Program-made: the position numbers and the translations under genes
The notes under the pieces: model-generated
Told to the model about the DNA's origin: nothing
Database searches by the model: none
What the model saw: only the letters and a program-made list of their open reading frames with translations
Source of the DNA: Pedobacter segetis
GTDB lineage: Bacteria; Bacteroidota; Bacteroidia; Sphingobacteriales; Sphingobacteriaceae
Direction of reading: 5' to 3'
DNA: 51,440 nucleotides
Assembly: GCF_016623585.1 (NCBI RefSeq)
Contig: NZ_JAEHFY010000023.1
Span: 1 to 51,440 of the forward strand
Shown: piece after piece, positions 18,283 to 27,094 of the stretch
Position numbering within the stretch: position 1 is the first letter of the stretch
Layout of the letters: each line of letters opens with the position of its first letter

Positions 18283-20037
18283 ATGCGCTTAATTTACTTG
18301 ATAGTTTATTTTTTTACAATTTCTATTGTTTGTAAGGCACAAGAGAAAACAGCCTCAATTTTTGAAGATTTTAAAGTAAATGGAGCTCGTTCTATCTTAC
18401 CTGATTTTTCTTTTGCTGGTTATCATTATGGTGAAAAAGAAATCCCATTTCTCACAAAAAATGTTTTTAATGTAAGTGATTATGGTATCCAACCAAATGC
18501 AAAGTTTGATCAAACTAATAAGATTCAAAAAATTATAGATAAGGTAGGAGAGAAGGGTGGAGGAGTTATTTTCTTTCCTAAAGGTAAATATCTATTAAAT
18601 ATGGATTCGTCAAAGGTCAATTTTCTAAAAATAAATTATAGTCATATTATTTTAAGGGGTGAAGGAAGTGGTGTTGATGGAACAATATTTTATAATGGCA
18701 GCAATACACTACAAGAAGAAATTAGTTCATGGCTTTCGCCTTTCCTCATTCAAACTGGGTATGCCATACAGGGCACTAAAAGTTTTTGGGGAATAGATTT
18801 TCCAAATCCAGATAAAATCCCGAGTACTGGTGTTTCAGGAAATAATGGCGTTGTGAATGAACAGATTAAAAGTGCAAAAATCTTAACAGAAATTATTTCA
18901 AATGCAAATAAGGGTAGCCAAACTTTAAAAGTAAAGAGTACTGCTAAATTAAGAGCAGGAGATTGTATATTGATTGGGATGTTTAACACCACAAAGGATG
19001 GTAATTTAATGAAGGAATTATTAGCCCCTATTCAAGAATTTGAACCGCAAGAAACATCAGCATTAAATGCGGGTCAATTTAGTGCTCCTTCCTATCAATG
19101 GTTGGTTCAGATAGATGAAATCATCAATCGATCCACAGTAAAATTAAAACAACCTTTGCGCAGAGATATTAAATTGAGCTTCCATCCTGTAATTGCCGAA
19201 GCTCAAATGTTAAAAGAAATTGGGATAGAAAATTTACGATTTGAAAGTGCTTGGGATGGTAACTACTGCCATCATGGGTGTAAAAACAGTGATCCTAAAA
19301 CAGTAAAATTAATGGATTACGGGTGGAATGCTGTTAATTTTTGTAGAGTTTCTAACGGATGGATAAAAAATGTGGCCATTAATAATTTTACCAATGCAAT
19401 CTATTTATTGGATAGTAGAAACGTAACCATAGATAATGTAAAAATTACCGGTTACGATGGTCATTCAGGAGTGAAGATTTATGGGCATGCAGCTGATAAT
19501 TTAATAAAAAACATAAATTTTGAATGCAATTTTACTCATGTTTTGGGTGGCGAAGGTAATGCTTATGGAAATGTATTCTCAAACATAAATTACAATCCTA
19601 AAAGAAAAATTCCTGGGATGTTTGATTCTCATGGATTCTCTGACCGTAGATTTTCTCCTCCGGCCGAAAATTTATTTGAAGATATAAAAGGGATGTGGAA
19701 AATATCTGGAGGAGGCTCTCCACAAAATTTACCGCACATGGCTGCTTATAATACGTGGTGGAATGTTCAGGAAGCTGGTTTTACAGATCAAGATACAGAA
19801 CTGTTTAACAGTTGGTTTTGGACATCAAAATCTTCAAATCATCCACAAAAAGACCATCATAAAATGTATTTGAAAAGCATAGTTGTTGGCGTTTACATTC
19901 CAGAGTTAAAGTTGACGATAGAAGGAAACGAAAATGACCGTAAAGATGAATGGATTTATGTGGAGAATTTTAATAAAGGGCTTGTAAAACCATATTCATT
20001 ATACAAAGCCCAGTTAGATTTAAGGCTACAAAAATAG
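18283..20037 (+). CDS. DUF4955-type right-handed beta-helix protein, first copy
   Basis: The open frame starts with TTG at 18268, just after the VOC stop, but the ATG at 18283 gives a good signal peptide (ending VCKAQ) and is preferred. An N-terminal motif 'DFSFAGYHYGEKEIP' is followed by a pectate-lyase-3-like beta helix ('FNVSDYGIQPNAKFDQTNKI', 'GGGVIFFPKGKYLL', repeated N-rich rungs). The C-terminal part ends with 'IYVENFNKGLVKPYSLYKAQ', which resembles the DUF4955 domain. Beta helices of this class include lyases and glycosidases acting on acidic or fucosylated glycans, but no activity is known to me for this type. A second full copy (38674-40239) and a truncated one (46063-46494) lie in the window. 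Confidence 0.75.
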   Translation: MRLIYLIVYFFTISIVCKAQEKTASIFEDFKVNGARSILPDFSFAGYHYGEKEIPFLTKNVFNVSDYGIQPNAKFDQTNKIQKIIDKVGEKGGGVIFFPKGKYLLNMDSSKVNFLKINYSHIILRGEGSGVDGTIFYNGSNTLQEEISSWLSPFLIQTGYAIQGTKSFWGIDFPNPDKIPSTGVSGNNGVVNEQIKSAKILTEIISNANKGSQTLKVKSTAKLRAGDCILIGMFNTTKDGNLMKELLAPIQEFEPQETSALNAGQFSAPSYQWLVQIDEIINRSTVKLKQPLRRDIKLSFHPVIAEAQMLKEIGIENLRFESAWDGNYCHHGCKNSDPKTVKLMDYGWNAVNFCRVSNGWIKNVAINNFTNAIYLLDSRNVTIDNVKITGYDGHSGVKIYGHAADNLIKNINFECNFTHVLGGEGNAYGNVFSNINYNPKRKIPGMFDSHGFSDRRFSPPAENLFEDIKGMWKISGGGSPQNLPHMAAYNTWWNVQEAGFTDQDTELFNSWFWTSKSSNHPQKDHHKMYLKSIVVGVYIPELKLTIEGNENDRKDEWIYVENFNKGLVKPYSLYKAQLDLRLQK

Positions 20038-20159
20038 TCGGGACATATTATTCAAATTTATCTGAATGCTAATCTTGTCTTGCTTAGAAGCAGTGGTTTC
20101 TTTATAAAAGAAGGTTTTGATTTAGTTAAAAATAATTAAGTAAATAACTCTAAAGAAAA

Positions 20160-21152
20160 ATGAAGAAAATAATTAATTGGGGGATTTTAAGTACAGCAAA
20201 AATTGGGATTAAAAATATGATTCCAGCTATAAATCTGAGTAATAATGGGAAAGTATTAGCTATTGCTTCAAGAAGTTTAGAGAATGCTAAGGACGTGGCT
20301 AATAGTTTTGGAATTGAGAAAGTTTATGGTAGCTATAATGAATTATTTTTAGATGATGAGATAGATGCAATATACAATCCTCTACCAAATAATTTACATT
20401 TAGAATATACGATAAAAGCACTTCAGCATGGCAAACACGTATTATGCGAAAAGCCTATTGGGTTAAATGCTAAAGAGGCTGCTCAATTAAATCAAGCCAT
20501 ATTGGAATATCCAAATTTAAAGGTAATGGAAGCATTTATGTATAAATTTCATCCACAGTGGTTAACAGCAAAAAAAATGATTAAAGATGGGAAAATAGGA
20601 AAAGTAAACAGTATGCAAACCGTATTTTCATATTATAATACGGATAAAAATAATATAAGAAACAAAGCTGATGCTGGTGGTGGAGCATTAATGGATATTG
20701 GTTGTTATTGTATTTCATTCCCTAGGTTTATTTTAGATCAAGAACCCTTAACTGTGATGGGTTCTATGCAAATTGATGCAAACTTCGGTACAGATTTTTT
20801 AACATCAGCAATATTAAATTTCAAAGATCAAGTTTCAGTAAATTTTATTTGTACAACACAAGCATTTCCTTATCAACGCTTTCATGTTTTTGGCAGTAGT
20901 GGGTATTTGGAAATTAAAATACCATGTAATGCGCCATTAAATAGTGATTGTAAAATTATTTTAACCAATGGGGAAGGAAAAAAAGAAACACTATTTAGCG
21001 CCAACCAATATCAATTACAATCAGAGGCGTTCGCAAATTGTATCTTAGAGGATAAGCAGGTCCCTTATCCAATAGTTGATGCGCAAAATAATATGAAAGT
21101 ACTTGAGGCCATAAAGGAAAGTACCATCAAAAAAACTATTATTAATTTATAA
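20160..21152 (+). CDS. Gfo/Idh/MocA-family NAD(P)-dependent oxidoreductase
   Basis: This 330-residue protein has an N-terminal Rossmann fold ('NWGILSTAKIGIKNMIPAI', 'AIASRSLENAKDVANSFGI') and the family signature 'HGKHVLCEKPIGLNAKEA', where the Lys of EKP is the conserved catalytic or substrate-binding residue. A C-terminal alpha/beta domain includes 'GGGALMDIGCYCISFPRFIL'. It acts on the hydroxyl groups of sugars or cyclitols using NAD(P). No signal peptide is seen, so it is cytoplasmic, unlike many PUL members of this family. It follows the DUF4955 gene after 122 bp and may have its own promoter. The substrate is unknown; trans-dihydrodiol or glucose-fructose-like oxidoreductases are nearest in pattern. 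Confidence 0.85.
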   Translation: MKKIINWGILSTAKIGIKNMIPAINLSNNGKVLAIASRSLENAKDVANSFGIEKVYGSYNELFLDDEIDAIYNPLPNNLHLEYTIKALQHGKHVLCEKPIGLNAKEAAQLNQAILEYPNLKVMEAFMYKFHPQWLTAKKMIKDGKIGKVNSMQTVFSYYNTDKNNIRNKADAGGGALMDIGCYCISFPRFILDQEPLTVMGSMQIDANFGTDFLTSAILNFKDQVSVNFICTTQAFPYQRFHVFGSSGYLEIKIPCNAPLNSDCKIILTNGEGKKETLFSANQYQLQSEAFANCILEDKQVPYPIVDAQNNMKVLEAIKESTIKKTIINL

Positions 21153-21653
21153 ACCAAACCAATAATTTATCTAACAAATAAAACCTTTTCAATTTCGCCA
21201 TACTTTGGTTATTGCAAATCGATACAGCTAATGTTTTTGTTGGATAAAGATATTGAAGATTTAAATACATCTTACAAAGCTAATTGGTCTGGACCTTTAA
21301 TAGGATTTAAGTTTGATGCAGCATTAAGAAAAAGACTTCATCTTGAAACTGATTTGTCTTATCATCAATTAAAATACGCAGCAAAAGCAAATTGGAATTT
21401 AATAGAATAATTTGCACATCCCGTAAGTTTTAAACATCCCGCAAATGGCTTTGGAATTAAAGCTAGCTTGAAAGCAGTTTATACTCTTCATAAGAATCTA
21501 TCAGCTTATATTTATGCACAGAACAGTTTTTGGAATACAGGTGCTGGCATTGATGAGCTATTTTATGATGATGGAAATAAAGTGTACACAAAATTGAACC
21601 AAGTAAAACGTTATAGCCAAAGTTTAGGAATTGGTATAAGATTTTCTTTTTAA
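21153..21653 (+). pseudogene. Decayed outer-membrane beta-barrel gene
   Basis: One frame continues directly from the stop of the oxidoreductase gene and reads as a barrel protein: 'TFSISPYFGY', 'GFKFDAALRKRLHLETDLSY', 'KANWNLIE', then an in-frame TAA at 21408-21410, then 'FAHPVSFKHPANGFGIKASL' and a C-terminal end 'QSLGIGIRFSF'. The terminal aromatic signal and alternating strands are typical of outer-membrane barrels. There is no start codon or signal peptide, so the 5' part is lost and the remainder carries a nonsense mutation. It resembles small porin-like proteins, but the family cannot be fixed from this remnant. Confidence 0.6.
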
Positions 21654-22061
21654 AATATTATCTACAAAGTTCTATTTATAAATTATCTGATGCTGTTCCC
21701 TAGCGCATTTCTGAATCAAAGATTTTGAATAAAATCAATCCAAAGAATAATTAAGATTGAAACAGGAATCTAAGTTTATATCAACGGCTTACTTGCGGTT
21801 TCTATAAAAGCCAGGCTAATACATTTGAATGTTACTTTAGGTACAAATGTGGTTTATGGTGGCTTAAATTTACAGCTATATTTGGTTTAGTAAACATTGG
21901 TTTGGTCTTGATAGACGATGCCAACTTGTTCTAAAAGGATATTGCTTAATTAACCCTAACGAATAACCAACAGCCCCTAACCAAGCTGTCCTTATCGGTA
22001 ATAAATTATGAAGCATTATTCAATACAATTAAATTATAAACCAATATTTTGATATAAATTC
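21654..22061. other. Intergenic region before GH16, possible further barrel remnants
   Basis: No gene is readable over this 408 bp. Around 21800-21880 one frame gives 'HLNVTLGTNVVYGGLNLQLY', which looks like another beta-barrel strand pair, so this may be a second decayed fragment. The rest is AT-rich without clear repeats or hairpins. Confidence 0.35.
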
Positions 22062-23165
22062 ATGAGAACCAAAAATTTTTTAATTCTACTTGTGACTATA
22101 ATTTGTTTTATTAGTTGTACCAAGAAGGATTCAGGAACAGCTGCACCAATTGTTAAACCTACCGATTTGGTAATTAGCGCTGACATAAGTACAGATGGCT
22201 CTGGTAATGTGAACTTTACGGCCACTGCAAAAAATGCTGTTCGTTATAGTTATACGTTCGGCATTTCTTATGGTGAGACCGCTATTATTTCTGCAAACGG
22301 TAGCACAAGTTATAAATATTCAACAACAGGCAGTTACACAGTACATGTAATTGCGTACGGAGCTGATAATTCGTACGCATTTGCAGATAAGACTATCTCT
22401 GTAAATGTGGCATTTGTTATACCAACTACAGGTTATACAACTCCGCTTACTTATCCAGGCAGGACATTGGTTTGGGACGATGAGTTTTCAGGAACTACAT
22501 TGAATTCTGCATTCTGGACCCAAGAAACTGGAAATGTTTGGGCAAACAATGAATTGCAAAACTATCAAGCTAGCAATACAGAAGTTAAGGACGGATATCT
22601 TACCATAACGGCAAAAAAAGAAACCGTTAATGGCAGAGATTATACTTCATCGAGGATAAACAGTCAGAATAAAATGAAATTTACATACGGGCGTGTAGAT
22701 ATAAGAGCGTTATTGCCAAAAAGTCAAGGTATATGGCCTGCATTATGGATGCTTGGAAACAACAAAAGTTCTACTAATCCTTGGCCAAAGTGTGGCGAAA
22801 TTGATTTAATGGAGCTTATTGGTGGTACAGCCAGCCCTAAAAGCGATTCTAAAATCTATTCTACATTACATTGGGACGATAATGGGCATCAGCAATCTCA
22901 AGGTTCTTATACGCTTAGTTCAGGTAAATTTTCCGACCAGTTTCATGTATATAGTATGGAATGGAACGCTACAACAATTATCATGTATTTAGATGATGTC
23001 GAATTCAAAAGATTTAATATTACACCAGCTACCGAAGAAGAATTTAGGAAAGATTTCTTTTTCACTTTTAACGTAGCCGTTGGTGGAAATTGGCCTGGCA
23101 ATCCTGATTCAACTACCATATTTCCTCAAAGAATGGTGGTTGACTATGTAAGAGTTTTTCAATAA
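22062..23165 (+). CDS. GH16 endo-beta-glucanase/laminarinase-like lipoprotein
   Basis: This 367-residue lipoprotein (signal ends FISC, Cys about 19) has a PKD-like beta-sandwich (about residues 38-120) and a GH16 jelly roll. The catalytic motif ExDxxE is intact in 'CGEIDLMELIGG': Glu246 as nucleophile, Asp248 and Glu251 as acid/base. Other family marks are 'LVWDDEFSGTTLNSAFW', 'YGRVDIRALLPKSQGIWPALWMLG' and 'MVVDYVRVFQ' at the end. The pattern fits the laminarinase/lichenase branch that cuts beta-1,3 or mixed beta-glucans endo-wise. It is probably surface exposed, and with GH3 it points to a beta-glucan or glucan-bearing substrate. It stands alone in its transcript. Confidence 0.92.
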   Translation: MRTKNFLILLVTIICFISCTKKDSGTAAPIVKPTDLVISADISTDGSGNVNFTATAKNAVRYSYTFGISYGETAIISANGSTSYKYSTTGSYTVHVIAYGADNSYAFADKTISVNVAFVIPTTGYTTPLTYPGRTLVWDDEFSGTTLNSAFWTQETGNVWANNELQNYQASNTEVKDGYLTITAKKETVNGRDYTSSRINSQNKMKFTYGRVDIRALLPKSQGIWPALWMLGNNKSSTNPWPKCGEIDLMELIGGTASPKSDSKIYSTLHWDDNGHQQSQGSYTLSSGKFSDQFHVYSMEWNATTIIMYLDDVEFKRFNITPATEEEFRKDFFFTFNVAVGGNWPGNPDSTTIFPQRMVVDYVRVFQ

Positions 23166-23596
23166 TAACAAATAATGTGATGGAGCTGGTAGTTTTTCGG
23201 TTTTTTAAATGAAATAAAATAAGCTGAATTTTGTTTTTATTTTGAATCACAAATAGTTGGCAAATCTAATATAACAGCAATTCTTAATCAAGATGTTTAA
23301 GTAAAAATCTATTTGATATTCATATTTCAAGGGTTTGCTAGTAAGTCTTTTTAACTTGCTAGCTAAAGCACAAAAAATATTAAAAGCTGTATTTCATATC
23401 TTTTCGAGAAATAAAAAACTATTTTTCTTGGCTTAGCTGCCTGTGAAATACTTTACGAAGAACGGCATATCTATATTGCAGCCAAAATTGCCATCAGCAT
23501 TATAGTATAAACTGAAGAAATAATTCAGTTTGATGTTTTGAATCATAACTGTAAAACTACTCTTATTGCCGTTTTAAAGAGTTTGAAATTATGATT
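23166..23596. other. Intergenic region between convergent GH16 and lut genes
   Basis: No gene is visible in this 431-bp AT-rich region. The only structure is a hairpin at 23337-23363 with 9-bp arms (GCTAGTAAG and CTTGCTAGC, one G-U pair) around a T-rich loop. It is a weak terminator candidate between two convergent transcription units. Confidence 0.35.
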
Positions 23597-24181
23597 TTAA
23601 ACTAAAAAAACCCTTAAGCTGCGTGGACCATGGGCACCTAAAACCAAGCTTTGCTCAATATCAGCAGTTTTTGATGGGCCTGCTATAAACGTTCCGTAGC
23701 TGTATTTTTTTTTGCCGATGAGTTGGTAAGCATGATGCATCGTAGGGACGATCTTTTCTTTCTCTACAATAAACACTAAATGTTGCGGGATAAACGGCAG
23801 CACTCTTTCCTTAAATAATTCATCATCCACCCAACTGGCACCATTCTCTGCCACAGCAAAATGAGTGGGTAAAATCATCAATTCAACATCTGCCAATTCA
23901 TGGTTATCTAAACCGCTAAAGGGTTTGGCTATTTCATCAAATTCTTTCAAAGTAGATACTACTCTTACTTTTTCTGTTTCAAAATCTGCCTTCAAATGAT
24001 GAATAATTTCCTGATATTTATTTACCTGAAATACTTTAGCTCCGATGCCCTCAATTACTCGGGTAAATTCGGCCACCAAATCCTGATTTTCTACTTCAAG
24101 TAAATGGGTGATATCCGGCAAGGCTAATAGCTCGGGCTGATTTTCTTTTACAGCATTTAATATACAGGCTCTGCTATTCAT
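23597..24181 (-). CDS. lutC: LutC-type LUD-domain subunit of L-lactate oxidation
   Basis: This 194-residue LUD-domain protein is the third component of the LutABC L-lactate oxidising complex. Conserved LUD features include the N-terminal 'VEVEN'-like region, 'ADVELMILPTHFAVAENGAS' (the FAVAENG motif shared with LutB) and 'GPSKTADIEQSLVLGAHGPR' near the C-terminus. Its start overlaps the lutB stop as ATGA, so translation is coupled. It is the last gene of the fucose series; in this setting the lactate would come from cleavage of the diketo-fuconate intermediate. A clean terminator was not found right after it. Confidence 0.88.
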   Translation of the reverse strand: MNSRACILNAVKENQPELLALPDITHLLEVENQDLVAEFTRVIEGIGAKVFQVNKYQEIIHHLKADFETEKVRVVSTLKEFDEIAKPFSGLDNHELADVELMILPTHFAVAENGASWVDDELFKERVLPFIPQHLVFIVEKEKIVPTMHHAYQLIGKKKYSYGTFIAGPSKTADIEQSLVLGAHGPRSLRVFLV

Positions 24182-25548
24182 TTTGTTCTATTTTTTTGAT
24201 ACCACTCGCCAAATGAACTTTTCGGAACTGCTGGCATTTCTCTTTGATGATACCATGGATTAAACCTGTTTTGAGCAATAAATGGCGCATATTTTAACGT
24301 TGTTCTGGCTGCTTTACCCGCTAAGTGGTATAAGGTTGGCGAAGCCAAAGTTTTCGCCATCAGTTGCATAGACAAAGCTTTTTTTGCATCTACATATCCT
24401 TCTTTAACCAAAACCTGTCGCCATTTATAGAGCTGCTCGTGGATGTCTATCTTTACCGGGCAAACATTACTGCATGAGCCGCACAATGTGGACGCAAATG
24501 GCAAATCTGCATGTTTGGCCATATCCAAATTTGGGGATAAGATAGAACCAATAGGGCCAGCAATCACGCTATGATAACTATGTCCACCACTTCTTCTATA
24601 CACTGGGCAGGTATTAAAACAAGCAGAACATCTGATACATTTTAAGGAGTTTCTGAAATCTGGGCGCCCCAATTGTTTAGTTCTTCCATTATCAACCAAT
24701 ACAATATGTAGTTCTTTTCCTTTTCTGGGTTTAGCAAAATGACTGGAATAGGTTGTTACAGGTTGCCCTGTAGCACTTCTGGCTAATAACCTCAAAAAAA
24801 CTGATAGATGCCCTCTTTTAGGGATAATCTTTTCTATCCCCATGCAAGCGATATGGATATCCGCTAAATGAACGCCCAGATCTGCGTTTCCTTCGTTGGT
24901 GCAGACTACAATTTCTCCAGTTTCTGCCACGGCAAAATTCACTCCTGTTAGAGCGGCTCTTCTGGTAAGGAAAACATCCCTAAGATGTTGTCTTGCTGCT
25001 TCTGTTAATACCTGAGGATCTGCATTTCCTTCTGGTGTTCCCAGATGTTCATGAAATAACGCTCCAATCTCTTCCTTTTTTTTGTGAATACAAGGCAAAA
25101 CGATATGACTTGGGGGCTCCTTTGCCAATTGAACAATGCGCTCTCCCAAATCAGAATCTATTACCTCAATGCCTCTATCTTCTAAGTAATGGTTTAAGTG
25201 GCATTCTTCGGTAAGCATAGATTTACTTTTTACCATTTTGCTGATCCCTTGTTTTGCCAGTAAATCATACACAATCTCGTTATGCTCTTGTGCGTCTTTA
25301 GCCCAATGGATTTGGATGCCATTGGCTTTGGCATTTAGCTCAAATTCCTCTAAATAATTGTGCAGATTTGATAAGGTATGATTTTTAATTTGTGAGGCCG
25401 CTTCACGTAAGGCTTCCCATTGAGGGATTTGCTTAGACGCTTTATCCCGCTTTTGCCTGATGAACCAAAGCGTTTCATCATGCCAATCTACCCGATCTTC
25501 GTCTTGATTAAATACTTTTGAATTCGCTGCGTGATCTATCGTTTTCAT
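24178..25548 (-). CDS. lutB: LutB-type iron-sulfur subunit of L-lactate oxidation
   Basis: The protein is about 456 residues from the ATG at 25548. The frame stays open upstream to 25638, but 25548 overlaps the lutA stop as ATGA and gives the normal family length. The order is a LUD domain ('GVNFAVAETGEIVVCTNEGN'), then two 4Fe-4S sites, CIRCSACFNTCP (Cys304, 307, 310, 314) and CGSCSNVCP (Cys356, 359, 363), as in Bacillus LutB. It is cytoplasmic. It passes electrons from lactate with LutA and LutC, and all cluster cysteines are present. Confidence 0.92.
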   Translation of the reverse strand: MKTIDHAANSKVFNQDEDRVDWHDETLWFIRQKRDKASKQIPQWEALREAASQIKNHTLSNLHNYLEEFELNAKANGIQIHWAKDAQEHNEIVYDLLAKQGISKMVKSKSMLTEECHLNHYLEDRGIEVIDSDLGERIVQLAKEPPSHIVLPCIHKKKEEIGALFHEHLGTPEGNADPQVLTEAARQHLRDVFLTRRAALTGVNFAVAETGEIVVCTNEGNADLGVHLADIHIACMGIEKIIPKRGHLSVFLRLLARSATGQPVTTYSSHFAKPRKGKELHIVLVDNGRTKQLGRPDFRNSLKCIRCSACFNTCPVYRRSGGHSYHSVIAGPIGSILSPNLDMAKHADLPFASTLCGSCSNVCPVKIDIHEQLYKWRQVLVKEGYVDAKKALSMQLMAKTLASPTLYHLAGKAARTTLKYAPFIAQNRFNPWYHQREMPAVPKSSFGEWYQKNRTK

Positions 25549-26285
25549 GCTTTCCTCCCATTTAAAATCTCCGCAATATGAATGATCTTGGTTTTGCTTT
25601 TTTGTCTTCTCAGGATACCTTCTAAGTGCATCAAGCATGACATATCGATACCGGTAATATATTCTGCATGATGGCGCACATGATCATTCACTCTATCTAC
25701 TCCCATCTTGGCCGAAACGGCCTCTTCGGCTACACAAAAAGTACCTCCAAAACCACAGCATTCGTCTTTTCTATCCAACTCAATCATCTCAATATCTTTT
25801 ACCAAATTCAATAAATCCTGAGGTTTTGAGAACGGAGGTGCATTCAGTTCCGTCATCTGCGAAAGCTTTAACCCTCTTTGCCCATGGCAACTTTGGTGCA
25901 TCCCTACTTTATGCGGAAAACTTGCCTCCAGATGCTCAACCTTTAAAACATCGGTTAAAAAAGAAACCAATTCGTAAATGGTCTTACTTATTTTTTCCGC
26001 TTCCGAGGGATGCTCTTCATCATGCAGATGCTCTTTGATATGTAAAACGCAACTCCCAGATGGTGCTACGATGTAATCAAAACCTTTAAAGCTTTCTACA
26101 AAATTTTTGTTACAACCACTTGTTAAATGCTCAAATCCAGAGTTAGACATCGGCTGCCCACAACAGGTTTGGTTTTTTGGATAGCTTACCTCGCATCCAA
26201 ACTTCTCTAACAGTTCTAAAGTAGCTATCGCTACATTTGGATAAAACTGATCTACATAACACGGAACAAATAAGGCAACTTTCAT
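25545..26285 (-). CDS. lutA: LutA-type CCG-domain subunit of L-lactate oxidation
   Basis: This 246-residue protein has two cysteine-rich CCG domains, as in the LutA/GlpC/HdrB group: 'TCCGQPMSNSG' (Cys41-Cys42) and 'ECCGFGGTF' in the second half, each with upstream cysteines ('FVPCYVDQFYP', 'MHQSCHGQRG'). These hold unusual iron-sulfur clusters. It lies 14 bp after the SDR gene of the fucose pathway and overlaps lutB. Placing it within the fucose operon rather than with a lactate permease argues that it handles internally made L-lactate. Confidence 0.92.
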   Translation of the reverse strand: MKVALFVPCYVDQFYPNVAIATLELLEKFGCEVSYPKNQTCCGQPMSNSGFEHLTSGCNKNFVESFKGFDYIVAPSGSCVLHIKEHLHDEEHPSEAEKISKTIYELVSFLTDVLKVEHLEASFPHKVGMHQSCHGQRGLKLSQMTELNAPPFSKPQDLLNLVKDIEMIELDRKDECCGFGGTFCVAEEAVSAKMGVDRVNDHVRHHAEYITGIDMSCLMHLEGILRRQKSKTKIIHIAEILNGRKA

Positions 26286-26299
26286 TGAATGATCATTAT

Positions 26300-27088
26300 T
26301 TAAGCATTTGCGAGAGCTCTATCTAAATGGACGTAACCCCCATCAACATACAAAATCTGGCCAGTTGTATGACTAGATTGACTACTCAACAAAAAAGCAA
26401 CTGTGCTACCGATTTCATAAATGGTAGTCATTCTATTTTCTAAAGGAATATTAGCCGTTATTTTATCTAAAGTCTCTTTTGGGTTTTGTAAGGTTTTAAT
26501 CCAATTTTCATATTGGGGTGTCCAGCATTCAGCTACAACCAACGCATTCACACGGATTCCATATTTTAACATTTCAACAGCCCATTCTCTGGTTAAAGCA
26601 TTTCTCCCTCCATTTGCTGCGGCATAGGCAGAAGTATTTCCCTGACCAGTTTCTGCAGTTTTAGAGGAAATATTTACAATACTTCCCTTTGATTTCTTAA
26701 GTTCTGGCAAGGCATAATGTGCCATTAAATAATAGTGGACCAGATTTCTGTGCAGACTTAACATAAAACCCTCATAAGAACCATGCTCTAGCCCTACGCC
26801 ATCGTTTAACCCTGCATTGTTTACCAAACCATCAATTTTGCCAAATTCTTTAATCACAGACTGAACAGCTTTTTCACATACTTTAGGATCGGTTAATTCT
26901 GCCTCAATACCAAAAGCTTGACCATTTAAAGAATTGATCTGATCAATTGCCTTTTGGTTATCCTCTTTTTTTCTTCCAATGATCACTGCTATTGCACCTT
27001 CCTTTGCTACGGTCTCGGCAATTCCATATCCTATGCCTTTGGCTCCTCCTGTAATGATAATGACCTTATCTTTTAGATGTAAATCCAT
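26300..27088 (-). CDS. SDR oxidoreductase, probable L-fucose dehydrogenase
   Basis: This 262-residue classical short-chain dehydrogenase has the cofactor motif TGGAKGIG (about residues 13-20), NNAG, the serine pair before 'SSKTAETGQGN' and a C-terminal 'TGQILYVDGGYVHLDRAL'. The family would oxidise L-fucose to its lactone with NAD(P), step 1 of the pathway. The assignment between this SDR and the one at 30114-30875 rests on the latter's closer look to 2-keto-3-deoxy-fuconate dehydrogenase. The active-site YxxxK reads Tyr-Ala-Ala-Ala-Asn here, so the usual catalytic Lys is replaced. It is 6 bp after the lactonase gene and 14 bp before lutA. Confidence 0.65.
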   Translation of the reverse strand: MDLHLKDKVIIITGGAKGIGYGIAETVAKEGAIAVIIGRKKEDNQKAIDQINSLNGQAFGIEAELTDPKVCEKAVQSVIKEFGKIDGLVNNAGLNDGVGLEHGSYEGFMLSLHRNLVHYYLMAHYALPELKKSKGSIVNISSKTAETGQGNTSAYAAANGGRNALTREWAVEMLKYGIRVNALVVAECWTPQYENWIKTLQNPKETLDKITANIPLENRMTTIYEIGSTVAFLLSSQSSHTTGQILYVDGGYVHLDRALANA

Positions 27089-27094
27089 AATATT

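Noticed and set aside
20098-20112. Small inverted repeat TTCTTT/AAAGAA before the Gfo/Idh gene
   Set aside because: It is short and AT-only in character, expected by chance in this composition.
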